Positions 35,701 to 49,522 of a DNA stretch of 64,000 nt are shown here, in pieces. Origin of the DNA: Cylindrodendrum hubeiense (Eukaryota; Ascomycota; Sordariomycetes; Hypocreales; Nectriaceae); assembly GCA_014621425.1 (NCBI GenBank), contig JAANBB010000004.1, positions 372,001 to 436,000 of the forward strand, read 5' to 3'. Made by a program: the position numbers and the translations under genes. Every line of letters starts with the position of its first letter. Position 1 is the first letter of the stretch. Below the pieces are notes generated by a model. It worked only from the letters and a program-made list of their open reading frames with translations. It searched no databases and was not told the origin of the DNA.

Positions 35701-38700
35701 CTTCTCGAACAACAGGGGTACAATTCGTTGACCGCTTTGAGGAAGACCAGATCGGAGTAGCTCATGGGCAACTCGTGTGGATATCTCGTCCACCTGGGCA
35801 TATGTAAAATTGCCATCCCACGAGCAAACTGCTGGAGCCTCAGGCTGCGTTGCGGCAACTTCTGCGAATATCTCGTGAACCGTTCGGTTGGATCTGTGTA
35901 GAGGAGTCTCATTCCAGGTCCAAATTTGTCTCATGTCACTCAGGCTGCTGTGATTGAGCAGAGAAAGTGCCATATCCTGAGTTTCAGGTGAGGAAATTTG
36001 CCTCAAGATGTTCTCGAACCTGTCAGCGAGGCGACTGAACCGAGTTTGAGGTACCACATTGGAGTCATAATTCGCCTGGAGACAAACATTATTTGGATTG
36101 AGAACAAACTCCAGACAGATAGCGTAGACTTTGAAAGGGTCGACATTTCCAGCTTCAGTATGCACAAATGAGGATTCGAATAAAACATCTTCATCATCGT
36201 TCTTTCTCCCAGGTTGAATTACCATGTGAGACTGGAACTGACAACCAAGGTTGCAGCACTCGTTGAGACGGCGGATGTGCTGCATCCCAGTTTGTTCGAA
36301 CGGCATCATATCTGCGGCTTGTAATTGCACCTGCTGTAGCAGCTGTTTTACCGTCTTTGATCGATCAATCGCCACTCGCAACGGCACCGTTGCGAATGTT
36401 GGCCCGGTAATGCCCTCGATTCCAGGCACGTTTGCGTGTCTGCCAGACACTGTCGCGCCAAATGAAGCATCAGTGCCATTTGTGACTGTCGACAGCAGGA
36501 TGGCCCACGCAAGTCTAATCCTAGTTGCAACCGTAAAATCGCCATCCGAGGAGATGTCGTTGATGTCGAGCTTCAAACGGCGATCGCACCTTGGTTTGTA
36601 GGTTTTATCGGGAAGAGAAGGAAATATCTGCGCGTCGAAATCGCAAAACTGAGCTTTCCAGAAGTTCTCCTCGTGGACTTTGTTGCAGTTTTGGAGATAC
36701 TTTATAAAGGCCTGGAAGGGAGGTGCGCTTTGAACAGTTCCCCATTGGTAACTCTTGGCTAATGAATCTAAAATCAGAGGCATGGACCATCCATCGTAGA
36801 GAGCGTGGTGAATACTCCATGAGAAGCCAGATTCAGAGATCTTATAGCAGACAAGAGGCCTAGAAAGACGAAACTTTTGTCCTGACACTCCATCTTCGCC
36901 ATCGAAGCGTTCATACCGGACAACAGCCTGGACAAGGCCTTCTTCCCCGAGATCAACGATCCTGGTTCGTAGAATGGGATTTGCTCGAATGACATTTTGC
37001 CATGCAGCACGAAAGCGACCAATGTCAACATCCTTTCTGAACATCCAAGCCTCAGTCAAAACGTTATCACCCGGACGCCGGAAAGTTTCAGCCAACAATC
37101 CAGCTTGCAGTGGAGTACACGGGAAAACGTCTTCGATATCGGTAGTCTCAAGGCCGCAGAGGCTTGAAGCTTGAATCCTTGCCTCTTGGGAAGTCTTCCT
37201 GACGAGGAGCGAGAAAGGCTCAACTGCATATTCCTCTGGCTCCAAAGTAGGGATTTGCCCCTCGATCATTTTGGCAAGAGCACTGAGCTTCGGCTGCTTG
37301 AAGATATCAGCGACGCTGATCGCAAGACCTTGCTTTCGCGCAGTGCTAACAAGCCGCATTGCCCCAAGGGAATCGCCCCCAATACGGAGAAAGCTGTCAT
37401 CAGCCGAAATTGTTGTTGGGGCAATCTGGAGAATCTGAGCCCAAAGGGTTTGCATAATCTTCTCAGATGCGGTGCTCGGCGCGCGACGGCTAGACACACG
37501 AAATGCATCCAGTGCAATGATTTGCTCCAATGTCTTTTTCGCGAAGGTCTCACGTAAGGACCTACGATGTATCTTGCCGGTAGCAGTCATTGGAAAACTC
37601 TGCAGCGGGATGTACACCGTCGGAATCATGTATTCAGGCACCATCTTTGCGAGCTGCTCGTCCAATCCATCAAGCTTGTGCCAAGCATCAGCTTCCCCTG
37701 ATTTTAAGAATGCGACGAGAATCGGATTGTCGCTTTCGTAGGGTTTGAAAACGTCAGCGATGACCTGAGCTCTAACATGGCCGGCAGAAAGTGCTTTCTG
37801 AATGCTGCTCTCAACTTCTGCAAGCTCTGTGCGTTGGCCGCGGATCTTGACTTGGGAGTCTATGCGGCTGACAAAAACTATCACACCGTCTGGCCCGTAT
37901 CGAACTAGATCACCGGTGCGATAGAAGCGGCAAGTTTTTTCACCACCCTCCGTCCACTTGGGTCTTGTCAGGAATGAAGCAGCGGTTCTTGACTCGTCCG
38001 CTATGTACCCGCGGCCAACCTGTGGGCCCTCAAGCCAGAGCTCACCAACAGCGCCCAACGGCGAAAGTCTTTCGGAACCATCCGTTCTCACGATCCACGT
38101 ATTTAGGCCTATTCCAACACCAACAGTGTTGGGAATCATGCCTCGGAAAGCGCGGATAAGGCAGGATTTTATGGTGCATTCACCTGGGCCGTAGCTATTA
38201 ATCAGGTTCGTGTTATCAATCCAATCAACAAAGTCAGCCTCGACCCAGGCTTCTCCGCCCATCAAGACTTGCTTCAAGTCTGGAAGTTGTTTAGGATCGA
38301 TGTGGCGCAAAACCGAAGGAGTTGCATTTAGCAGAGTGGCTTTGCTATCTCTAATAGAATCAGCAAGCGCATTCCTTCTTTGATCCTCTGATGGGATGCA
38401 CAAGCAACCACCAGATGTGAGTGAGTGGAGCAAATTGGACCAGCTGGCATCGAAGGCGTAGGAAGCAAAGTCGTAGACTCTCTGGCCAACGCGAAACCCA
38501 AGGGCCATTTGCTGATGTTTTATCGAGGATGAAAAGCAAGAGTGCGTGATCATAGCACCCTTGGGGCTTCCCGTGCTTCCCGACGTGAACGAAACATATA
38601 CCAAGTTTGAAGGTTGAACTTGTTGCGGTAGAAAGAGTCCTTCACCTGGTTCCGGCAACGCGCTAATAGAAGCTTCGTCAATGACGAGAAGCTGCAGCCC

Positions 38701-41700
38701 TTCAAATTGCGAGGCTCGCTTCACGTTGGTTCTTGATGTCAAGATGATCTTAGCATTTACCTGGCTGAAAATGCTACTGGCTCGTTCAATAGGTTGCGTG
38801 CAGTCGATCATCACACCAGCCCCGCCAGCCTTCATGATAGCCACCGCAGAAACTGGCACCCACATAGACTTTTCAAAGTAGAGGGGCACTATGAGTTCGG
38901 GTCCAACGCCCAGTTCAACTAACCTGTAGGCTAGGCGAGTTGACACCTGGTCGAGCTGACGGTATGTAAGCTCTCCATCCCAGGACGATACAGCAAGAGA
39001 GTCTGGCATTCGATGAACCACCCGAGAGATGAGATTGTGAACGAGATCTTGAACGTCCTCATATGGTGTCCCATTCCAAGAAGAGATTTCTTGCAGATCT
39101 TGATCACTGATAGTATCGATTTGGGTTAGGGCTGAGGAGGAATTGATTGGTGAACAAACTTGGCGTAGCACCGTCTCAAGTTGGGAAAAGAGTTTATCAA
39201 CTTGTTTGACGCCAATAACATTTTTGTCGAAGCTAGCAGCTAGATGAACCCCATCAGAGCTGAGCTTAACGTGCACAGAAAGCGCCCAGGCGGCATTAGA
39301 GTCCACATTTGGACCTTCCCCTTTGCCTTGATCTGAAGCTCTCCCCACACTCAGCATAGTTTGGAAGCCGCACGCAAGCGCTGACACCTCACTTAGTCTG
39401 CGCAACCTGTGTATAGAAAGCTGCGGCAACTTTGACCAAGTCTCAATTGTCGAGTGGACCGAGTCTAGGTACGATAAAACGCTCTGGCTGGGATCGGCAT
39501 TGATTCGCAATGGCGTGGGAATTGCATAGTTTGTCGCTCTGTACTCGGCACCAAATAGACAAGCCCCAATCACGACGTCGGCAGACCCTCCATAGGAAGC
39601 TTGTAGTAGGGCCCAAGATGCGAGGATCTGTGTGATTTCATCGCAATCCATTCGCCATTGCAGATTCTCGATCGCACAAGAAATTGAGGCGTTGATATTT
39701 GGCATGCGATACTCATAGGGAAGGACAGGGAAGTGGCAGTCGGAATCAATGCCCTGAAACTGGACCTTCCATCTCTCTAGAGCGACTGTTTCTTCGGTGC
39801 CAACGATATGATGGAAGTAATCATCGTAGAGTGACTTCGAATGTTCGGTATACGGGTTGACGGTGGTTGCATCATGTTGCATAACATAACTGAGGAAACC
39901 AATGGCGCTTTGTAGAGCGGCTTGGATTTCTTGAACATTGGCTAGAGTCACAAAGTCTGTTCGATATTGGACCTTGATATCGGTTTCACCCTCCTTGAGG
40001 ATGGCAGACAAGACTAAATCGTACTATATCCTATTAGAAACGCATGACCAATCGGTATCTAAACTTGCAGAGCTTACCTCGTGAGGATCTTCCTCTAATA
40101 CTTCCACAAGTTCCATACTTCCATCGACCGCGCCAGGGCCTCCGCGACTTTCGCGAACGGTAATGTTGGTGTTGAAAAGCTGATTTACACAAAGCTCGTG
40201 TTGAATTTCAGCTAGCGAAACGTGCTGATTGTCAAGATGGTCGATATGGTATTTCTTTACAGTAGCCAGTATGTCAGCTAAGGGCCGTTCTAGATCAACA
40301 CGTGCAATTAACATGCTGATCAAAGGCCCCACGATATCCTCAATGCCGTCAATAGGGGTATCACGGCCTGACGAAATGTAACCAAAGCAAACTTGCCGCA
40401 TGCCTGTGAAATATGAAAGTGCGAGGGACCAGGCAAGGTGGAGGAATGCAGACCGCGTCAACGTCTCCTTACGGCATATCTTGGAGATAGTAGCTGTAAC
40501 AGTTGCAGGCAACGTTATCCACCCGTACATGTTGTTGCGCTGAGACTCTGAGCGACCTCGCGTTATCTCTCCTGGAATATTACAAGCTTTTATGCCAGCG
40601 AGGTATTCTTTCCAGTATGATAATCGATCCAAGTCGGGTGTGCGTTGAATATACTCAACGTAGTTGCAGAATGGAGCACGAAATGTTAAGTCTTGTCCAG
40701 AGTAAGCTTTTTCGAGATCCCGTACAATGACTGGCAATGATAAGGCATCCATGAGCGCGTGAGTCATATCAAGCCGGCATGCAACCCCGCCCTCCAGGTC
40801 AGTACAAATTGTAAAGAAGCATTGGGGCTGCGAAGGTAAGGCTTTGAAACCTTGCAACTGCTTGAGGTGCTCAACGGCAGTTGTTGATTCCCCAGCCCGA
40901 CAGATGAGAGCCTCATGGGGATCGTTTAATACGACCTGCACAAAACGACCGGTGTCGGGGTTGGTTAAAAAGACAGTGGAGAAGACCGGATGCATGCGTG
41001 AAACGATTCCCCACGCCGTTTTCAGGCGAGAAACAGAGATTGTTGCGCACGCCAGGACGGCCTGCCAAATAGAAACGCTGTTGTAAGAAGCGACACCAAT
41101 GTTCGTGCTGATAAGAATGCCCTCTTGCATCGGTGTGCACGGATAAATGTCTCGAACTTCCGTTTCCACAATTCCTTCTCCAGCCAGCTGTTTCACCACG
41201 AGCGTCTCCAGGCCAGTATATGAGATGTTGAGTAGCGGAAAATCAGCAAGTGTGTAACGAGTGGGCAAACCGGCAAGCTCATGAGCGACAGTGCTAAGAG
41301 TCTTGGCGTATAGGTCTACCCAGCGAATCACCGCTTCGTGGTTTCGCATATGTTTGTGAGACCTTGTCCAGATCTGTAGCTTGCCTTCCTGAATCACAAG
41401 GTTCAGGTCGATTAGAGAGGGTCGCTGGTACTCGTCTGCTTCTCCGCGAATTAACAGATTGCGATCTTTTCTGTCTTCAAGTTGAAACATAGAGTTCGCG
41501 TCCTCTAGCTGCTGGAATGAGCCCCGATAGTTCAAAATCAGTTCAACATGCTTGTGCTCCTCGAAAGCCTTCCTTCCAGCTGCACTGTAGAAACGAGTCG
41601 CGAAATAAGGCCTTCCTTTCCCAGGCACTCTCCTTCGAACATCCTTTGCAAACTTGATCATGTCCAAAATAGAGTCACTTGGTCCACCACCAAGCTCGAC

Positions 41701-44700
41701 AGGATGGATAGAGGTGAACCAGCCGATAACTTCGGACAAGTCGATATCATCCATACCGGAAACCGACTCACGCCCGTGACCTTCGACAAACACAGGAGGC
41801 GGGTTCCGATCAGGAAAGGTCCGACAAAAGGAGAAAATGAGTGATCCTATGAGGATATCCAGAATTTCGGTTCGAAAACCGTCATTGCTCGTGCCCAAAA
41901 GCAGTGCAGTTTCTTCGGCATCAATGGTAGACAAATTAAGCATCGAATCTCCGAAACAAACTTCACCAGGCTTCACACCCCAATACTGAAAGTTTGCTGG
42001 AGTAATCTCAAAAGGCAAAACAGCCGCTGGGTTGAGCCTCCCGGCTTCCTCGCGCTGCAAGTGACACCACGCTTGAAAGGAGACTTCAACTGGTGATAAA
42101 TGGGTAGTTCCTGATAAATACTGGCTCAAGTCGTGCCAAATAATTCGCCAAGAAACGAGGTCCATCATGACATGGTGTGCGCTCATTAGAAGCGTCTGTG
42201 CCTCATTATGGCTGCCGAAGACGTCTACAGCAAAGGTAGGACCGTTGATGAGGTCCATACTAGCCTGGCGTTCATTAATCACCTGTTGCATAGTCGACTG
42301 ACCCTCAAAATCGTGATGTTTGAGAAGAAAAGAGCTGGTGCCCACCGGTGCAAGGTACTGCTCCCAGGTAGATCCATCCTTGCCCCTGCGGAACCGGGCA
42401 CGAAGCATCCCATGGCGTGCCGTGATGGCTAGCAGTGCAGAGAGAAGCTCCTGAAGATTTGTAGGCCTCACTAGCTTCACGATATAGCTGAGGGTGTAAT
42501 GGTTGATGCCTTGGGGATTGTTTTCGAAAAAGATCCGTTGAATAGGCGTGAGAGGCCAGGCGTGGCATTCATTTGCTTGTATTCGGAGCCAATCCACCTT
42601 CTCTCGGACAGGTTTGCTAGATTGAGCTATCAACCGGATAGTCTGGAGCTTCAAAATATCAACGACTTTGATGGAAATATTCTGGGAGCGACATCGCGAT
42701 ACCACCTGCATGGCAGTGATGGAGTCGCCACCAAGACGCGTAAATGCAGAATCTATACCGATCTTTTTGAGTGGAAAATTCAAGACCTCGGTCCAGACAC
42801 AGCGAAGTTTCTCTTCTAGTTCGGAACCAACCTCAACTTGCTTTGGCATTGAATAACCATTAGGCTGCTGCCAGTACCATCTCCGACTATTTTCACGAAG
42901 GCATCGACGATCCAACTTCCCGGTAGGGGTCATCGGCACGTCTTCAACGGGGAAAAATGCCGAGGGAATCATGTACGGTGGTACAAATTGGGCCAACCGG
43001 TCTTCGAAGCCCTCTAAAGCTCTGTGAAGTATAGGCTTCGCATCTGCCACCAGTGCCCGTGAACTGACTGCCATGAAGAGAAAAGCGACTAGCGTTGGCA
43101 CTTTGCTGCCATCCGGCTTGATCACTTCAGCGACAATCTGCACATGCTCGGCCCTCGTGCTTTCCGTCAAAGCCCGCTGGAGGTTGTACTCAATCTCTCC
43201 AAGCTCAACACGCTGGCCGCGAATCTTAACTTGAGAGTCCTTGCGGCCCACGAATTCCAAAGTGCCATCTGCTCTATAGCGGACAACATCTCCGGAGCGA
43301 TATAGGCGTCCTTTGCGGCCTGTGTGGCCTTTCATGCCATGAAGACTCGGGCAACCGCGGAGAAGCCAAGGTGGGTTATCGACAAAGGTTGTGGCAGTCT
43401 TCTCGGGGTCACGTAGATACCCTTGGCCAACAATGGGCCCTTCAATCCATAGCTCTCCGATCTCCCCGACAGGCACCAGGTCAGTCCCATCTAGCTTGAC
43501 AATCCATGTGCAGGCACCGAGGCCAGTGCCAATAGTCGGGTTCTTATCGTCGTTGGGGTTCGTTACAGTTGCCGTGCTCACAGTCGAGCACTCCGCAGGA
43601 CCATACGCATTGATGACAGTTGAAGAGACGGATAATTCCTTAACAAGAGTGGATTGAAGTGGTTCTCCCCCAAAGTGGATAGTCCGGAGGGTTGCGGGAA
43701 GCTCAGAAGCGGGAAACCAGGCGGCCGAGGGGGTAAGAACGGCGTAATTGACTTCATACTTATGCAAGGCCGCCACAAGATCTCCCTTTCGTTCTTCATC
43801 CGAAGGAATACAAAGGCATCCTCCGACCATCAAGGCATGGATCAGATTACACCAAGAAGCGTCAAAAGCATAAGAGGCAAAGTCAAATATTCGGTCGAAT
43901 TCTCTGAAATCGAGGCCCTTTTGCTGCGCAGCAACAGCACTAGCATAGTTTGCGTGGCTTATAATGGCACCTTTGGGAGTGCCCGTACTTCCTGATGTGA
44001 AAACAATGTACATCCATGATGAGGGGCTTACCGTGGGGAGACAATCAGGTTGGGCACGTGGCCAGTTCTGGCTCGAGTAGTTGTCCAGAACGAAGTGGGC
44101 ACAGCCTAGGCCCAATGCTACAGTTCTCTCTTCGCACGCTGTGGAGGTCAAGACAGCTGACGCTTGAACCAATTCAGCAATAGCCTGCTGGCGCTGGAAC
44201 GGGAGCGACGCATCGAGCACTGTCGAGGCGCATCCGCATTTCATGATTGCGAGTTGGGCGACAGGTACCCACATGGATTTCTCGAGGAAAACGATGATGG
44301 TGCTGGAGTGCTGAATACCTTCTTGAATGAGAAGATTGGCCAACTGAGTCGAGAGTTCATCCAGTTTGCCGTATGTCAGTTCGCCGTCATGGGCCGAAAT
44401 GGCCATATTATCGGGATGCCGCTGCGCTCTTTCCATGAATGCTTCGTGGATACATACATCATCGACACTCTGCGGTACCTGAGCATTCCAACTCCAGATT
44501 TGATCTAGGTCCTGGATAGATATGGCTTTCAAGTTCATCAGAGGCTTTTCGGCGCCCCCTGTTGAGCAAATCTCGCGGACAATATATTCATATTGTCGGT
44601 CGAAATACATTGACCATGCTTTGTCCGAGGGCCTGCTATAGTTGACCGCTCTCGCATAAACCACATCATCAATTACTTGGCATTCTATCAACAGTTCTCC

Positions 44701-45204
44701 AGAGCCAGTTTGGTCTTGGGTCATGCCGATGAAAAATGACTGCTCACATGCTCGCTGCTTGCCGAGAAGGTGTGGGTGGTCTGGAAAGGCCATTTTGTCC
44801 TTGCTTTGGGCAGACAACCCTAGCTCGGCCTCGATTTGGCATAAAAGATCCCCAACACTTGAGTTCCACTGGATAGATATATTCGGAGGCCCGAAGAGCC
44901 CAACAGGCCCCGGGGTACACATGTTGAGTTCATCCGTGCATCCATGCGAAGCAAGTAGAACAACCCAGGCTGCGCAGGCTTTGGCAGTCGCTGAGATACC
45001 AGATCCAAGCCCTGGGATGGAAATATTGAGGGTAGGTTGTTTCTCTCCATGCTTGTGCGTCCTCAGCGCGAGCAATGCACGATCCAAGGATGAGGCGCTT
45101 GGATTGGCACTCAGATAAGTCAGAGGTAGGTTCTTATGCAACTGAACGACCTTCTCGTGCGACACATGGTCCCCATTCGTCGTGTTGTGGTAGAAAATAA
45201 CCAT
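32743..45204 (-). CDS. Trimodular nonribosomal peptide synthetase, about 4135 aa
   Basis: Two long frames form one gene: exon 1 40078-45204, exon 2 32743-40023, with a 54-nt intron (GTAAGC..CTAAT..ATAG) inside the first condensation domain joining EEDPHE to YDLVLS. Order: partial C (about 28-225); A1 (235-780; FTSGSTGTPKG); T1 (LGGDS, Ser828); epimerisation domain (880-1310; SAHHVMMDLVSW, H1011, D1015); C (1350-1760; THALMDA); a second partial C (about 1773-2003); A2 (2020-2540); T2 (IGGDS, Ser2594); C (2670-3100; HHALYDG); A3 (3110-3590); T3 (LGGDS, Ser3659); terminal C (3720-4135; SHAVYDA, H3865). Three carriers imply a tripeptide with a D-residue first; the terminal C implies release by cyclisation. 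No thioesterase, reductase or methylation domain. Start is the first ATG in frame; the frame itself opens 14 codons earlier. Confidence 0.95.
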
Positions 45205-46836
45205 GATGACAAGCTGCCGTACGGTACTTTTCGCTTTTATTTGCAAAGATAGGAAGCGAGAGACGGCCTGTAGTAGAAAGAACGGCTGTGAAGTTCATCA
45301 TCATATTCATAAATCTGCCAGAAGCAGAGCTATTTTAATTGAGAGACAGCAATCCGAGATTGAGAGTATAATTACAACATGGACAATTGAACATCAGAAG
45401 TACGGGGTCACACCACACATCGAATGCTGACTGCGCCATCGCATTTAATTCATCGGGTACGATGGTGCGAGCAAAGTGTGTATAGATAGCCTGACCCTGC
45501 CACTCATCCAACGTGGCGACTACTTTTCTGCATGTATCAACAGGGTTGCTATGTCTGTGATGCTCGTGAGATGCCTTAAACCTAGCTCATAGATCACGAC
45601 CAAAGTCATACCCCGGACCGAATGGGGTGAGGAGGCGGCATGTGTGGATCCATTTTTGTTCGCTAAATGCAGGGGTGGCTTGCGTCGATCTCAAGCAGCC
45701 GAAAATGTCCAGTTCTAACATGGACGGTACTCAGTTCGTCACATAAAGCCTGAGCTCTTGAGTTATAACCCATCATTGGCTATTGTGCATCACTAGACGT
45801 GAAATTTCTTCTCGCTTAGTACAAAGCCCTGTTCAACTGCAAACATCAGGTCCAGGTGTGCTGCCGCCATGAGAAAAGTCGATCATCACAGCTGCTTCAT
45901 TGGAAGAGCGGCAGGATACATGTAAACCTCGGATCAACAGAAACATTATCGCTGATGCAAAAGACCCCGGCAATGCTGTCATCGCTGTCCTCGCGACTGC
46001 CTAGTTGCCGCGTAGCCGCAAGAACCAAGGGGCCGATTCGTGGCTCCACCCTCGTGTAAGTATCACAACACGAAGCCAACCAACTGCAGCAACGGCTACA
46101 GCCGAGAGTTGCCGGCGCAGGCTCAATGACGACTCAAGATATGCCGCAATGATCTGACGCTTTCACATCATTCATTGGCGCAATAGCTGCAGCAATACGA
46201 GTCATTAGCATGTGATCAATTAGTTACCCAGCTTGTCGATCAGTTGGTGTTAGAGCATCTCAGAATGCTAAATTAGTTAAATTGGGGTTCGGATAGTTTC
46301 CGGTTCTCATTCCGGTTGCGAAATTGGTTGCGTAACGCGTAAACAAAGACAGTTGGAAAACTTACGTCAGCGAATGGTCATCGCAGAAGCCTAGACCGCT
46401 CCATCTGCAGCCACGGCGGTTCTGGTGACTCCTGTGGCAGGCAACTGTGTTGGCTGAAGCCAGTCGGAAGAGGTGGTCACACGCGTCGTGATGAGCAGTC
46501 GCAATAGGCAGGTGTATTTGTATTTTGGCCAGGGGCCCTTGCGATTATGTCGCCTTCCGCCTCACACCTACCCTGATCTACTTTATTCCGGCCATGAATT
46601 TTTACGAAAGTTCCTCCTGCATGTACGTATCTTATCTTTCTCGTAATAAGGGAAACAGTTCAACACATTTTTATACGTATTTTACGTGTGTCTAAGCACA
46701 GGAAACTTTGCTTAGTTGTACACTCTGTACTTTCGGTGGTCAAGCTTCCTTTTCCTTTCCTGTTGTTCTTTTCCATTCCATTCCCGCATTCCCTCTGGTT
46801 CCTTCACAATAAAACCTATTAACGAGGCTGTCTGCA
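45205..46836. other. Bidirectional promoter region, NRPS / MFS exporter, about 1.6 kb
   Basis: No gene seen. Two close TTCCGGTT elements at about 46298-46317 resemble half-sites for a Zn2Cys6 factor, but no cluster-specific regulator gene is in the NRPS neighbourhood. The long pyrimidine-rich stretch at 46720-46800 is the probable leader of the exporter gene. Confidence 0.4.
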
Positions 46837-48450
46837 ATGGCGTCCAATACGAGTCGCGCTTCTTCGCCTTCTATGCCGGCTCCTGCAGTAATACCCAACT
46901 CCGGAGTGCTAGCGGATGGATCCTTGGCAAATACGGCCCGGACCGCTGTGGATGAGGCCGACCCCTCGCTGCCGCAGAATTGGTCAATCGCGCGCAAATG
47001 GCTCGTTGTAATCGTCATGTCCCTGATGTCACTAATGGTGTACGTTTCAGGTGTCCTTGCCCCTGCAAACGCAATTGGGAGATGTACTGACATGCGGTCT
47101 ACAGCAACATGGCGCTTGTCATCTGCACTCCTGCAAGTTCTGCCATTGCCAAAGAGTTCAACAATCACGACAGCTTTCTTTCTGTCTTCTTCATCACCGT
47201 CCCTAACCTCGGTCAAGTCATCTCGCCGCTCTATGTTGGCCCATTGTCCGAGCATCTCGGGCGCGTGCCAGTATGCCACTTCTTCAATATCCTCTTCCTC
47301 ATCTTTACAATGATCTCAGGATTTGGCAACAGTTTCGGCATGATCATTATCTTTAGATTCCTAGCTGGTGCATCCATCTCTTCCATCTGCCTGAATCCAG
47401 CTATCACCGGCGATCTATTTCCTATTAAGAAGCGCGGGACTGCCATGTCACTCACAAGCTTAATTCCTATCCTTGGTAGTGCCATCGGTCCAATTGCCGG
47501 GGGCTATGTCACGCAGTATCTTAACTGGCGTTGGACATTCTGGTTGATGGCTATCGCCACAGGCTGCGTATCCATAATCATGGGCACTGTGTTAAGGGAG
47601 TCTTATGTCCCTGTTTTACGCCGAAGGGCTCTCGACAAGGCTAGTCCCACTAGGGAAAAGATACGGTCGTCATCTAAGTACTTGGTAGGGTGGAATATGG
47701 CCACTCTTAAGGCACTGATTCTACTCACAATACGCCCTTTCATCATTTTAAGCAGCTCCCGAATTGCGATGCTTCTAGCTCTATATCTATCGCTTCTATT
47801 CGCCTACCTTTCTCTCCTCGCTGCTACTCTCGCTACCATATTCCAAGACATTTATGGCTTCTCTGAGAGTCAATCTGGCCTCATATACATAGCATTGAGT
47901 AAGTTTCCATCCACTCATATAAATAACAACCATCTAACCTCTTACAGCTATTGGTACGCTTAGTGGGGCTCTGATGTGCAGCTTCACGCTCGATTACTTC
48001 CTGATACGAGGCCTATCACACAAAAGCCCCGAGGACGGCGAAACACCACGACCCGAGAACCGCCTTATTCCGATCATCCCTGCCATGGTCGCTTTTCCTG
48101 TCGGCCTCTTAGTATATGGCTGGTCTCTTCAGAAACACGTGCATTGGATCGTTCCGACCCTCGCGACCGTGCTATGCGGCTTTTCGCTATCCAGCAGTAC
48201 CACCCCTATCATGAATTATCTAGTGGACATCTTTGGTGACCGTTCTGCCTCTGCTATTGGAGCGGTGCTGCCCCTCAGATACATCGCCGGTGCCTTCTTG
48301 CCCGTCGCTGCTCCATACATGTACGCTAAGCTCGGATACGGTTGGGCCAACACATTACTGGCCTTCGTGATGATACTCACCGTGCCCATACCGTTGCTAG
48401 TCATTGTTCGGCCACAGAAGATGAAGATATTTACAACGGTTGCGAGCTGA
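46837..48450 (+). CDS. MFS multidrug exporter, DHA1 family
   Basis: A 499-residue, 12-helix drug:proton antiporter-type protein. Exons are 46837-47039, 47105-47898 and 47948-48450; introns of 65 and 49 nt keep phase (MV|NMALV, IAL|TIGTL). DHA1 marks are PSLPQNWSIARKW before helix 1, SPLYVGPLSEHLGRVPV (motif A), RFLAGASISSICL in helix 4, LIPILGSAIGPIAGGYVTQ (motif C) with NWRWTFWLMA, and LRESYVPVLRRR before the central loop. It is divergent from the NRPS gene over a 1.6-kb shared promoter, the usual position of an exporter for the peptide product. Export role is inferred from context. Confidence 0.93.
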
Positions 48451-49522
48451 GTGGTCAAGGGCTAAGACCAGGGTGGTTTGGGGCTCAATTTCTGTGACTG
48501 AGCATGTTACATCGGTTAGAGCCACCTTTCAAGTGTGTACTTCGCCGGTATCCCGGTTTTGGAACATAGAATACTGATGCAAGGCTTTGCCGACTGTCGA
48601 TCTTCAAGTACAGTCCACTAGATCCCATTGGTATATGGCATCTCATACTTACTTTACTCTGAGAAGTAGTGTTCTTGCATCAGACTTTCTCGCTATGAGA
48701 TCTTGTAATTACCGCGATGAGGCATTTTCTAGTGTTATGATCCCATAAATTCGGCTTTAAAATATGATTGCGCAACCCCTTGAGTATGACACCAAAAAGG
48801 GGATAGTCGACGAACAGGAAGATGTGCAGTTTGACCTGGGTTATTTGATACGTTTCTTCGGATCATTTCGGGTCGGATCATTTTAAACGATGCCACGTCA
48901 CTATGGCTCAGCCAGGATGTTCGCCGTAGTCTTGCATCGATGTATTTCCGGAGCTAAGGCGTGCTTGCTAGAGCTCAGGGGACATTGTTTGATCTTGTGG
49001 GCGGAGAAACCCCATAACTGCTTTCGACCCATAATCAGGTGTGGTGCATTTACAGCCAGCGGTGAGGACTTAACATGCACTATCTAAGACGTCACTTAAA
49101 GCATGAGTTCTGCTATGGAATATTGTTACATGTAGGCTGCAGTAGATGAAGCCTACCTTGTCGAGGAACAATTTCACACGCATTCATGTTGCAATAATGA
49201 TGCCGATGGCAATTAAGTTAGGTGACCGTCAAGGTGCATTAAATGTACATGCGAGTCCACAGAAGGCACGTTACAATGCATAGGGCATCGCAGGCTTCGT
49301 ATTTATGTACGAGGCTGATGCTAGTCCTGCCAACAGCCCGCAAGAAGCCCGAGTTGTGGAAGGTACATGCCCTGGGGTATCAATGACAGATACGGTATCA
49401 CTATAAGATCTCAATCTGATCCGGCATAACATGCAAGAGACTAAGATGATCATCCCGACAACCTTAACACCTCGTGTTACCGGAAAACCAAAGAATCTTA
49501 GACTCGTGCCGCTTCTTCAAAC
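48451..49522. other. Intergenic, about 1.07 kb
   Basis: No supported gene; head region of the pyruvate carboxylase gene. Confidence 0.4.

Noticed and set aside
31106..45204. Epipolythiodioxopiperazine (gliotoxin-type) cluster suggested by GST plus NRPS
   Set aside because: The NRPS is trimodular with an E domain, and no dipeptidase, C-S lyase, dithiol oxidase or P450 partner is visible.
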